In this document: in pieces, positions 8,450 to 14,822 of the stretch
Numbering within the stretch: position 1 is the stretch's first letter
Layout of the letters: each line of letters opens with the position of its first letter
NCBI GenBank assembly: GCA_030642585.1
Contig: DAOWNN010000019.1
Span: 1-14,822, forward strand
DNA: 14,822 nucleotides
Source: Bacteroidota bacterium
GTDB lineage: Bacteria; Bacteroidota; Bacteroidia; Bacteroidales; VadinHA17
Direction: 5' to 3'
The notes under the pieces: generated by a model
What the model was told of the DNA's origin: nothing
Seen by the model: the letters and a program-made list of their open reading frames with translations, nothing else
Database searches by the model: none
Program-made: the position numbers and the translations under genes

Positions 8450-9508
8450 TTAGCCAATAACCAATCCTCCTGAATTATCATTACTTGATCCTGTTACTGA
8501 AGCAAGACAGTTGTTTTCATTCTGGAGCCTTAGAACCCCGAGAAGTGCAAATATGAGGGCTTCTTTAAAATCAATGATCTTCTTATCCGGCACAATTACC
8601 TGATGTTGAGTTCCAGACTGTATTCTTTCAATAAGGAAGCTGTTGTGAGCTCCTCCGCCTGTTACAAGCAACTTCCCTTTTTCCTTAAAAGTGATGGTTT
8701 TTGCTATCTGTACGGCAATATGTTCGTAAATAGTACGAAGTTTGTTTACATCTGAGATTGTAGATTGTTCGAGGACAGGAATAAATTCACTTTCCATCCA
8801 TTCCCTGCCAAGTGACTTTGGAGGAGGTAATTGATAGTAGGGAAGGAGGTTGAGCTTTGCCAGGAGATCAGGGTTGATAACTCCAGTTCTTCCTGTCTCA
8901 CCATTTTCATCAAATTCTTTCCCCATTTTATTCATAAGGTAATTTAATCCCAGATTGGCCGGGGAAGCATCAAAGGCATAAGTTTTTCCGTCGGTAGAGT
9001 ATGTAATATTTGAAAAACCTCCCAGGTTCAGACAAAAATCATAATCTGCGAATAATAAGCGGTCACCCACCGGGACCAGGGGGGCACCCTGGCCACCAAG
9101 AGCTACATCAAGAGACCGGAAATCGGAAATAGTTTTTATACCCGTTATTGCATATATCGAATTCATATCCCCAATCTGCCATGTGAGTTTCTTATCTGGC
9201 TGATGAAAAACAGTATGACCATGCGATGCAAGCAGATCAATTCCTGCAGTTTGATTGTCAAGAAAATTGAGTACCTTTTTCCCAATGAATTCTCCATATT
9301 CCTTGTGGAGTAATGCGAATGAATAGGCATCCAGGTTCTTAGCTCCTTCCAGTTTTATTCTCCAGTTATCTGAATACTTATAGGTTTCAGCCCTGTTAAT
9401 TTGAAAATTCCAGCCTTCTGGTACTGAAGTAAAGCTGCAATCTGCAATATCCAGTCCATCCAGCGAAGTTCCTGACATTAACCCTAGCGCCCTGAATACT
9501 TTTTTCAT
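8450..9508 (-). CDS. anmK: Anhydro-N-acetylmuramic acid kinase
   Basis: A 352-residue AnmK. The enzyme opens the 1,6-anhydro ring of anhydro-MurNAc and phosphorylates it to MurNAc-6-phosphate, bringing sugar from peptidoglycan turnover back into metabolism. The sequence shows the family's ATP-site start GLMSGTSLDGLD (9-20), ASHGHTVFHQP (94-104), the GGQGAPLVPVGD loop (138-149), NLGGFSNITY (161-170) and FDASPANLGLN (179-189). Asp180 corresponds to the catalytic base, in the place of the FDTGPGN motif known from E. coli; the SPAN form is a sequence variant. A C-terminal LVTGGGAHN completes the ASKHA fold. It is slightly shorter than the usual about 370 residues. It is the first gene of the minus-strand unit. 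No murQ or other recycling gene is visible in the window. Confidence 0.96.
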   Translation of the reverse strand: MKKVFRALGLMSGTSLDGLDIADCSFTSVPEGWNFQINRAETYKYSDNWRIKLEGAKNLDAYSFALLHKEYGEFIGKKVLNFLDNQTAGIDLLASHGHTVFHQPDKKLTWQIGDMNSIYAITGIKTISDFRSLDVALGGQGAPLVPVGDRLLFADYDFCLNLGGFSNITYSTDGKTYAFDASPANLGLNYLMNKMGKEFDENGETGRTGVINPDLLAKLNLLPYYQLPPPKSLGREWMESEFIPVLEQSTISDVNKLRTIYEHIAVQIAKTITFKEKGKLLVTGGGAHNSFLIERIQSGTQHQVIVPDKKIIDFKEALIFALLGVLRLQNENNCLASVTGSSNDNSGGLVIG

Positions 9509-9590
9509 AAAAAATGATTGTCTTGTAAGGGGTCATGAAGATACTAAGAATCCAACTATTATTGATGAGGTGCAGCTTCATTTTTGACCA

Positions 9591-9728
9591 AGTGTCATGT
9601 CAAGATGATATTGTCGAGTTCGTCATTCCGAACTTGCCTGCCGGCAGGCAGGATTACTCCCTGCGGTCGTGAGATAGTTCAGCATGACAATAGCTAACAA
9701 TAGCTAACAATAGGATTGACATGACACT
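9591..9728. mobile_element. MITE-like element with 13-bp terminal inverted repeats
   Basis: The 138-bp segment begins with AGTGTCATGTCAA (9591-9603) and ends with its exact reverse complement (9716-9728). Inside it, GTTCG-TCATTC-CGAAC forms a hairpin, GCCTGCCGGCAGGC is a perfect 14-bp palindrome, and GTTCAGCATGAC on the right imperfectly mirrors GTCATTCCGAAC on the left, giving a second inner inverted pair. A 10-bp tandem repeat lies near the right end. There is no open reading frame and no clear target-site duplication. Terminal inverted repeats, small size and position between two genes fit a non-autonomous MITE or REP-type element; the family is not identified. Confidence 0.6.
9687..9713. 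repeat. 10-bp tandem repeat, 2.7 copies
   Basis: The unit ACAATAGCTA occurs at 9687-9696 and 9697-9706 and is followed by a partial copy ACAATAG at 9707-9713. All copies are identical over their length. The repeat sits inside the MITE-like element just before its right terminal repeat, so copy number could differ between element copies or strains. Confidence 0.8.
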
Positions 9729-9757
9729 AGTTAGTAAACGAAACACCGGTTTGTTAT

Positions 9758-10531
9758 TCAGGAAGGATTATTTTTTAATTCCGCCTCTCTGAGTGATGAT
9801 ATCAATGATTTAATCCTTACCACATCCGTAACTGACCTTTCATATTCTGGTATCTCAGGTATCCCTCCCATGAAAACCTTAGGATTTTTATATTTCATGG
9901 TACTTTTTACTACACTTGCCCCGGTAAGATGATACTCTTGAGCTCCGGTGATGTTGATCATATCTTTAATATTATCTTTATTTATTCCGGCACCGGGCAT
10001 AATTCTTATCCTGCCTTTTGCTCTTTCAATCAGGGCTGTGATCATCCATGCACCAGTTGGTGCTTCATTCATCATGCCTGAGGTAAGAAGAATGTCTGCC
10101 CCGGTTTGAATAACGTCTTCCAGGGCCTTGTATGGATCCCTTGTCATATCAAATGCCCTGTGAAAGGTAACAGTCATGGGCTTTGAAAGTTTCACAAGTT
10201 CCTTTGTTCGACTTATATCCACAGTTCCATCTTCATTCAGTATCCCAAATACCACACCATCAGCCTTCAGTTTTTTGGCCAATTTTATTTCCCGTTTCAT
10301 AATTTCAAATTCAAGCTCAGAATACAGGAAATCGCCACCACGGGGGCGAATCATCACATGGATCTTCAGGTCTAAATATTGCCTGGCCATTTCTATTACG
10401 GCCGCACTTGGAGTAGTTCCTCCTTCATACAGGTTGGTGCAAAGCTCTATCCTGTCTGCTCCTCCTTCCTGAGCAGCCAGTGCTGATTCAAGTGAATCTA
10501 CACATACTTCCAGGGTATATTGATATGCCAT
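9758..10531 (-). CDS. cutC: CutC-family protein
   Basis: A 257-residue cytoplasmic TIM-barrel protein of the CutC family. The signature start is LEVCVDSLESALAAQEGGADRIELC, of which GGADRIELC is the most conserved part, then IHVMIRPRGGDFLYS, the KADGVVFGILN segment, TVTFHRAFDM and ILLTSGM. These cover the whole barrel and the length is normal. The name comes from E. coli copper tolerance, but a direct copper role has been questioned and the true reaction is not settled, so the name should be taken as a family label. The start ATG at 10531 is well placed below a promoter candidate. The gene is divergent from the nucleotidyltransferase gene and is separated from anmK by the MITE-like element, so it is probably not part of the anmK unit. 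Confidence 0.95.
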   Translation of the reverse strand: MAYQYTLEVCVDSLESALAAQEGGADRIELCTNLYEGGTTPSAAVIEMARQYLDLKIHVMIRPRGGDFLYSELEFEIMKREIKLAKKLKADGVVFGILNEDGTVDISRTKELVKLSKPMTVTFHRAFDMTRDPYKALEDVIQTGADILLTSGMMNEAPTGAWMITALIERAKGRIRIMPGAGINKDNIKDMINITGAQEYHLTGASVVKSTMKYKNPKVFMGGIPEIPEYERSVTDVVRIKSLISSLREAELKNNPS

Positions 10532-10560
10532 ATTATAATTTTTTTTATGATTTAGAATGC

Positions 10561-10568
10561 CAAAATTA
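10561..10568 (-). promoter_or_regulatory. Candidate cutC promoter -7 box
   Basis: TAATTTTG on the minus strand is a perfect fit to the Bacteroidota -7 consensus TAnnTTTG and lies 29 bp before the cutC ATG, giving a leader of about 25 nt. A TTG lies 22 bp further upstream, a rather long spacing for the -33 box. On the plus strand, TATAATTG at 10579-10586 is a weaker candidate for the divergent nucleotidyltransferase gene. The two genes share only 82 bp, so their promoters must lie almost on top of each other. Confidence 0.42.
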
Positions 10569-10613
10569 TTATTTTATTTATAATTGTATTCAATTCTTAA
10601 AAACAAATTTACA

Positions 10614-11519
10614 ATGAAGCCAACTCTTCTTATTCTTGCAGCCGGTATTGGTAGTCGATATGGCGGTTTAAAGCAAATGGATCCAATAGGCCCATCAGGG
10701 GAAGCCATTATGGATTATTCGATTTTTGATGCCCTAAAGGCAGGTTTTGGGAAAGTTGTGTTTGTTATAAGAAGGCAAATTGAAGCTGATTTCAAGGAAA
10801 TGTTTCTGGATAAATTGTCTCCTTTTGTTGATATAGATTATGTCTTTCAGGATTTGGATATGCTTCCATCAGGGATGCATTTGCCTGAGCAAAGAAAGAA
10901 ACCATGGGGTACGGGTCATGCTATGATGGTTGCTGAAAAGAAAATTGATGGACCATTTGCGGTAATCAATGCCGACGATTATTATGGACCATTATCTTAT
11001 AAGGTAATGGCAGACTTTCTCATAAATAATAATGAGAAGGAAAATTTGTTTTCTATGGTGGGTTTTCAGCTTGATAAAACATTATCAGAGCATGGTCATG
11101 TTGCCAGAGGGGTTTGTGAAACCAATGACAAACAGTTTCTTGTTTCCATTGAGGAAAGATTAAATATTATTAAAGGAAGCCAGGGTATATATTATATTGA
11201 TGGATCAGATAAAGAAATTTCTCTGAGCGGAAAAGAAACTGTGTCTATGAATTTCTGGGGTTTTCAGGTAAATGTATTTAAGTATTTGAATCAATACTTT
11301 CGGGATTTTATGGAAGAGTTTGGAAGCCATCCTAAAAAAGAATTTTTTATTCCTCTGGCAGTTACCAGGCTTATAGCAAATAAAGAGGCTGGTTTTCAGG
11401 TGCTTCAAAGTGGTGAATCCTGGTTTGGTGTAACATACAAAGATGATAAACCGAGGGTAGTAGAGGAAGTCAGGACCAGGGTGGATAAAGGAGTTTATCC
11501 GGAAAAATTGTGGGGTTGA
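10614..11519 (+). CDS. Sugar-phosphate nucleotidyltransferase family protein
   Basis: A 301-residue protein of the NTP_transferase superfamily, which couples a nucleoside triphosphate to a sugar 1-phosphate to make an NDP-sugar. The nucleotide-binding signature LAAGIGSRYGGLKQ is at 8-21, PWGTGHA at 97-103 and the metal-binding NADDYYG at 119-125. The ATG at 10614 is chosen because MKPTLLILAAG starts the fold directly; the open frame reaches ten codons further up only through a TTG, with residues that do not look conserved. The nucleotide and sugar are not evident. Relatives are common in Bacteroidota and are often placed near sugar kinases; none is adjacent here. It is divergent from cutC and convergent with the M23 gene. 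Confidence 0.88.
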   Translation: MKPTLLILAAGIGSRYGGLKQMDPIGPSGEAIMDYSIFDALKAGFGKVVFVIRRQIEADFKEMFLDKLSPFVDIDYVFQDLDMLPSGMHLPEQRKKPWGTGHAMMVAEKKIDGPFAVINADDYYGPLSYKVMADFLINNNEKENLFSMVGFQLDKTLSEHGHVARGVCETNDKQFLVSIEERLNIIKGSQGIYYIDGSDKEISLSGKETVSMNFWGFQVNVFKYLNQYFRDFMEEFGSHPKKEFFIPLAVTRLIANKEAGFQVLQSGESWFGVTYKDDKPRVVEEVRTRVDKGVYPEKLWG

Positions 11520-11648
11520 TATGTGTATTGGGGTGGCAAGAAAAAGACAGCCACAAAGGCACCCCTGTACAGTCATTCTTCACGGGGCAGGCGAAGATAC
11601 CAACCTGGCAGGCAGAGAAACGCTATGAATTTGGATTGTCAATTAGCA

Positions 11649-13391
11649 TTACCAGAAAAAATTCATGACAAATTTGCTCTGGTTGTTTTTTTGATCAGAA
11701 ACTGTAAGTATAAGTTCATGGGTTTTTCCTTTTCCAATTCTGTCTTCATCCAATATGTAAAACAAACTGTTATTTTTAGGATCATATTCAAATAATACCC
11801 ATTCACCATCTATCTTCCCTTCATATTCAGAAATTCCCGAGAAATCATCTTTTATTTTAAAATGAAGTTTCTTCTTATTCTCCAGATTCTGGCCTGGGAT
11901 GAAGTTATGAGCTAAGATTTCAGGTGCAATAGTATCAATGCTTACAAAATACTTTCCAAATTCCCTGGTCCTTAATTCTACTTTTCCGTTTTTATATTCA
12001 CCACCCCTTGCAAAAGCTTTTTTCTTTTCATCAAAGCCGGCAAGAAGCAGTTTGTCTTCCATCCCATCAGGTACTTCTTCAGGTTTAATACGGAGCATGA
12101 AATGTTTGTGGACAGGAGTAAATCTGTCATGAACATGGTATATCCATGAATAAATTCCTTTGGAAGGAGGTGATATTACGAGTCTGAAATAAAGGGAGTC
12201 ATATAGGGCATATTTGGGGATGTCTATTTCAAAACCATTGAAAGAGTATTTGTTTTCCATTTGGTATGGCATAATCATCAAGTATTCTTTCTTAGATGCA
12301 GTATTTACTCGTTTTTTCTGAGAGGGTATCTGGCCTTTAACAGAAAAATCAATAGTTGAAGTATTCCCATAACTGTCTTTTATGATCAGTTCCAAGCTTC
12401 TTGATTCTCCTTCAGCAAAATGCAAAGACCCATCTCCAACAGTACCATCGTAGATTCTTAATCTGTTGTTTGGCTCTATAAAGGTTTTCCTGATCTTCCT
12501 ACCGCTTTTTTGTCTTTCTTCATAATCAATATAGCTGTTAATATATCTGGATTCAGAAAAGGCAAATTCATTCATGCTTGTATTTGAAAACCTTTTCCCA
12601 TCAGCTAAAACTTCAATGGTATATATTCCACATTTGTTTGGAACATAGTTGAGTTTATCATAAGTCTCCACACCAATACCAATTTTTCCATTTACATAAA
12701 TTTCACTGGTGTCTTTGAGCAGGTATTTTCCGTTAGCCCTGATGACGGCGAATATTATTTTTTCAGATTGCCCCTGAATACTACTTTCTTTGTTCATAGG
12801 ATATAGAGCAATGCTAGTAATAATGGGTGGAATGCGATCCTCTATATCAAATCCATACAAAAGTGCATTGGTAGGTCGTTCAGTGGCCGTTTCCCTGATT
12901 TCGAAATGCAGGTGCGGACCGGTAGAACTGCCTGAATTTCCTGAATATGCGATAAGGTCTCCCTTTTTTACAGGGAAATCAGCTTTTCCGGGAAAAATGT
13001 TCAAAGAAAAACTTTGTTTCTCATACTGCTTTTCCTTAACAAATGTTTCGAGATCTGGTGGGAATTTATCAAGGTGTCCGTATACAGATGTATATCCATT
13101 AGGATGATTGATGTAAAGAGCCTTTCCAAAACCTCCCGGGCTTACACTTATTCGAACAATATACCCATCTGCAATACTGCGGATAAACTCTCCTGACCTT
13201 CCCCTGGTTTTTATATCCAGTCCCGAATGAAAGTGATCTGTTCGTATTTCCGCAAAATTTGCAGCCAGATAAATTTGGAAATCAACTGGTGAGGAAAAAT
13301 AATTTACAGGAAAGGAATTCTGGCTGCTGCAGGGTTGAAGCATGAGAAGTCCAATATTTAAATAGAGTAAGGTGATCAGTGTTTTTTTCAT
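11649..13391 (-). CDS. Secreted M23-family metallopeptidase
   Basis: A 580-residue exported zinc peptidase of the LytM/M23 type, expected to cut peptide cross-links of peptidoglycan. A hydrophobic signal (MKKTLITLLYLNIGLLML) comes first; the LQPC that follows is a poor lipobox, so lipid anchoring is uncertain. The zinc ligands are His55 and Asp59 (HFHSGLD) and His162 in GPHLHFEIR (159-166), with His160 as the catalytic histidine. GHLDKF at 105-110 and VKKGDLIAYSGNSGSSTG at 141-158 complete the core. An insert of about 30 residues separates these last two. The catalytic domain is thus at the N-terminus, and some 400 residues of beta-rich, Ig-like sequence without recognised motifs follow. All catalytic residues are present, so it is probably active rather than a scaffold. 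It is a single gene, divergent from the zapA cluster. Confidence 0.93.
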   Translation of the reverse strand: MKKTLITLLYLNIGLLMLQPCSSQNSFPVNYFSSPVDFQIYLAANFAEIRTDHFHSGLDIKTRGRSGEFIRSIADGYIVRISVSPGGFGKALYINHPNGYTSVYGHLDKFPPDLETFVKEKQYEKQSFSLNIFPGKADFPVKKGDLIAYSGNSGSSTGPHLHFEIRETATERPTNALLYGFDIEDRIPPIITSIALYPMNKESSIQGQSEKIIFAVIRANGKYLLKDTSEIYVNGKIGIGVETYDKLNYVPNKCGIYTIEVLADGKRFSNTSMNEFAFSESRYINSYIDYEERQKSGRKIRKTFIEPNNRLRIYDGTVGDGSLHFAEGESRSLELIIKDSYGNTSTIDFSVKGQIPSQKKRVNTASKKEYLMIMPYQMENKYSFNGFEIDIPKYALYDSLYFRLVISPPSKGIYSWIYHVHDRFTPVHKHFMLRIKPEEVPDGMEDKLLLAGFDEKKKAFARGGEYKNGKVELRTREFGKYFVSIDTIAPEILAHNFIPGQNLENKKKLHFKIKDDFSGISEYEGKIDGEWVLFEYDPKNNSLFYILDEDRIGKGKTHELILTVSDQKNNQSKFVMNFFW

Positions 13392-13422
13392 TCTACGAAA
13401 AACAGTAAATAAAAATAAAATG

Positions 13423-13430
13423 CAAAGCTA
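13423..13430 (-). promoter_or_regulatory. Candidate promoter -7 box of the M23 gene
   Basis: TAGCTTTG on the minus strand fits TAnnTTTG perfectly and ends 31 bp before the ATG, giving a leader of about 25 nt. No clear TTTG is found about 19 bp upstream; the nearest is CTTTA. The -7 match and its placement are good but the -33 box is weak. Confidence 0.45.
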
Positions 13431-13568
13431 TAATTTAACATGAGTTAAAGGAAGTTTTAATTGACTTATTTCGTTGTATTTCATTAAGCCTTATTCATTT
13501 TATATATTTGAGCATAAACAGCACTCACATGAAAAGCCATTCTTTCAATTAAAAAATAAGACTATTTT

Positions 13569-13598
13569 TTTGAATTAACTTTTCCTGTATTAACTTTG
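13569..13598 (+). promoter_or_regulatory. Consensus Bacteroidota promoter for the zapA cluster
   Basis: TTTG (13569-13572) and TAACTTTG (13591-13598) match both boxes of the known Bacteroidota housekeeping consensus, TTTG / TAnnTTTG, with an 18-bp spacer. Transcription would start about 5-8 bp further on, only some 10-15 bases before the GTG start of the next gene, so the mRNA would be nearly leaderless. Confidence 0.75.
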
Positions 13599-13616
13599 TA
13601 TTAAAATCTAATTCTT

Positions 13617-13907
13617 GTGTCAGAGCCTAAAGAAATAATTGGTGATTTGAGAAATAAGTTCAAAGCAATTATTTCAATGAATGAGGGATTCAGAGAGAAA
13701 AATCAGATCCTTCAGGAAGAAATTGAAAAATTGAATATGAAAATCACCGGACAGGAATTAAAAATTGATGAGTTAAACGGAAAATTTGAAAGCATAGGTC
13801 TTGCAGAGGTTTTTTCGGCTTCTGGAGAAGATTCACAGGAGGCTAAATTGAAAGTGAATAAGATTGTGCGGGAAATTGATAAATGTATTGCTCTGTTGAA
13901 TAAATAA
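13617..13907 (+). CDS. Small coiled-coil protein upstream of zapA (ZapB-like)
   Basis: A 96-residue soluble protein with no signal peptide. Residues about 25-58 form a heptad-like coiled coil (EKNQILQEEIEKLNMKI and onward), followed by a short loop and the C-terminal block KVNKIVREIDKCIALLNK. From memory, similar small proteins ending in REIDKCIALLN sit just before zapA in many Bacteroidota, and the place and shape recall ZapB, the coiled-coil partner of ZapA; sequence similarity to ZapB itself is not shown here. The start is a GTG at 13617: no ATG precedes it in frame, the next ATG (codon 21) would cut into conserved sequence, and the promoter ends 18 bp before it. It is followed by zapA after 13 bp. 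Confidence 0.8.
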   Translation: MSEPKEIIGDLRNKFKAIISMNEGFREKNQILQEEIEKLNMKITGQELKIDELNGKFESIGLAEVFSASGEDSQEAKLKVNKIVREIDKCIALLNK

Positions 13908-13920
13908 TTTTTGCTTGGGT

Positions 13921-14211
13921 ATGGATGATAAATTGACAATTCGTATAAATCTGGCAGATAGATATTATCCATTGAAGATCCCTGTAAAGGATGAGGAGAA
14001 AATACGGAAAGCTGCAAAAATGATCAATGAGAAGATATTGATGTATAAGCAGAAGTATAGTGATAAGGATGTTCAGGATTTTTTGGCCATGGCTGCCCTG
14101 CAATATGTTGTAAAAGTTATAGATTTTGAGGAAATGTCAGATATTTCTCCTATATTAGTAGAAGTTCAGGATTTGAATAGAGAGATGGAGGAGTATTTAC
14201 AAAATGAGTAA
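13921..14211 (+). CDS. zapA: Cell division protein ZapA
   Basis: A 96-residue ZapA, which binds FtsZ filaments at the division site and cross-links them as a tetramer. The N-terminal beta part KLTIRINLADRYYPLKI, the EEKIRKAAKMINEKI helix and the DVQDFLAMAALQYVVK helix are typical, and the C-terminus is a coiled-coil helix (VEVQDLNREMEEYL). The ATG at 13921 is chosen over the TTG two codons upstream because it starts the family's usual MDDKLTI sequence. The gene lies 13 bp after the small coiled-coil gene and before a 6S-like RNA and rny. Confidence 0.93.
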   Translation: MDDKLTIRINLADRYYPLKIPVKDEEKIRKAAKMINEKILMYKQKYSDKDVQDFLAMAALQYVVKVIDFEEMSDISPILVEVQDLNREMEEYLQNE

Positions 14212-14240
14212 TATACGTTCTTTTACATAGCAAGAATTTT

Positions 14241-14437
14241 GCCCGCATTATTTCTGTAATTCTTTTTTGAAACTCAACACTTTATAAATTGGAGTTCAAC
14301 TCAGTTTATGGATGACAGGCCATAACCCTTTGGGTTCTTTAACAAGACATTGGAAGTCAGAGATGAATTGGAGACTCCTCCCAATGTAAAAACTGGGGTT
14401 TTATAAAACATTACGGAAATCAATGCGGGTTTTTTTT
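14241..14437 (+). ncRNA. ssrS: 6S-like regulatory RNA
   Basis: The gap between zapA and rny has the outline of 6S RNA, which mimics an open promoter and holds RNA polymerase. The ends pair: CCCGCATT (14242-14249) with AATGCGGG (14422-14429), then TTTC with GAAA, GTAAT (14256-14260) with ATTAC (14410-14414), TTTT with AAAA and GAAACTC (14269-14275) with GGGTTTT (14396-14402). The middle is a large open region with side hairpins, including GAGTT-C-AACTC and a TTGGAG/CTCCCAA arm on the 3' side, and an apical AACCC-TTT-GGGTT. A T8 run follows the closing stem as an intrinsic end. The length, about 195 nt, suits 6S, and in gammaproteobacteria ssrS also follows zapA. The exact 5' end is uncertain: GAATTTTG at 14234-14241 is only a weak -7 box and processing from the zapA transcript is possible. 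Confidence 0.72.
14422..14437 (+). terminator. Intrinsic terminator at the end of the 6S-like RNA
   Basis: The G+C-rich arm AATGCGGG is followed directly by T8 (14430-14437). Its partner arm lies about 170 bases upstream, at 14242-14249, so this is the closing stem of the RNA rather than a compact local hairpin. It may reduce reading into rny rather than stop it fully. Confidence 0.5.
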
Positions 14438-14477
14438 ATACATAATCCAAAGAGTTTTTAATTATTAAAAATATAAT

Positions 14478-14822
14478 ATGACTTTACTAACAATATTTCC
14501 CATTGTATACGGTGCAGTGGGACTCATACTAGGAGCAACATTAAGCTTTGTTATGATTCAATTACTGGCAAAAGGGAGAAGCCAGAAAATACTGGTTGAA
14601 GCAGAAGCAGAAGCAGAAGTTATCAGGAAAGACAAGATTCTTCAGGCTAAAGAGAAGTTTCTTCAACTTAAATCTGATCATGAAAAAATGATCAATGAAA
14701 GGACCAATAAACTGGTGCAGGATGAGAATAGATTTAGTCAGAAAGAATCTACTCTTTCTTATAAGATTGAGGAAAACCACAGGGAAAGAAAGGAGATTGA
14801 AGCAATCAGGAATAACCTGAAG
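14478..14822 (+). CDS. rny: Ribonuclease Y, N-terminal part (runs off the window)
   Basis: The first 115 codons of a reading frame that stays open to the right edge. It begins MTLLTIFPIVYG and has one membrane segment in about the first 28 residues, then a long Lys/Glu-rich coiled coil that includes SDHEKMINERTNKL. This is the layout of RNase Y, a membrane-anchored endoribonuclease that starts mRNA decay; the KH and HD domains with the catalytic residues would lie beyond the edge. Codons 36-41 are an EAEAEA run from a GAAGCA hexamer repeat. The ATG at 14478 is the only sensible start. The gene follows the 6S-like RNA by about 40 bp, and I see no good promoter in that short gap. Confidence 0.88.
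   Translation, partial: MTLLTIFPIVYGAVGLILGATLSFVMIQLLAKGRSQKILVEAEAEAEVIRKDKILQAKEKFLQLKSDHEKMINERTNKLVQDENRFSQKESTLSYKIEENHRERKEIEAIRNNLK

Noticed and set aside
11520..11648. Possible terminator or small gene between the nucleotidyltransferase and M23 genes
   Set aside because: GTGGC (11533-11537) pairs with GCCAC (11550-11554), and GGGGTG with CACCCC around it, but the pairings compete and no T run follows on either strand. The open frame from 11523 has no recognisable content and overlaps the M23 gene in antisense.
1..14822. Search for tRNA, CRISPR, phage, toxin-antitoxin or defence genes
   Set aside because: No repeat-spacer pattern, tRNA cloverleaf, integrase, capsid, nuclease-toxin or restriction motif was recognised by eye on either strand; the window reads as core chromosome with small repeats.

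Overview
The window looks like chromosomal DNA of a Bacteroidota bacterium, most likely Bacteroidales/Marinilabiliales-like. The DNA is AT-rich and starts lack Shine-Dalgarno sequences. Several upstream regions carry the TTTG / TAnnTTTG promoter type of this phylum. The proteins (L19, AnmK, CutC, AsmA, M23 peptidase, ZapA, RNase Y) read like Bacteroidota versions. The exact genus cannot be told from sequence alone.

Layout. (a) 1-362: no gene; a terminator-like dyad and two 71-bp near-identical direct repeats built from small hairpins. (b) 363-4920, plus strand: a six-TM hybrid histidine kinase, then an AsmA-family envelope protein whose frame is broken by one base at an A7T4 run and which ends in a long charged coiled-coil tail. 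(c) 4925-5272, minus: ribosomal protein L19, convergent with the AsmA gene with only 4 bp between them. (d) 5523-9508, minus: a probable operon, in transcription order anmK (peptidoglycan recycling), an iron-type alcohol dehydrogenase and a secreted C69 peptidase. (e) 9509-9757: a 138-bp MITE-like element with perfect 13-bp terminal inverted repeats. (f) cutC (minus) and a sugar nucleotidyltransferase gene (plus), divergent from a short shared promoter region. (g) 11649-13391, minus: a secreted M23 metallopeptidase. (h) 13617-14822, plus: a small coiled-coil gene, zapA, a 6S-like regulatory RNA and the start of rny (RNase Y), read from a very good promoter.

Much of the window serves the cell envelope and cell division: AnmK returns anhydro-MurNAc from wall turnover, the C69 and M23 enzymes are exported peptidases, AsmA acts at the envelope, and the ZapA cluster belongs to the FtsZ ring. 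I see no phage, CRISPR, defence or biosynthetic island. The least ordinary signals are the 6S-like RNA between zapA and rny, the MITE-like element, the AsmA frameshift with its coiled-coil tail, and the left-edge repeats.
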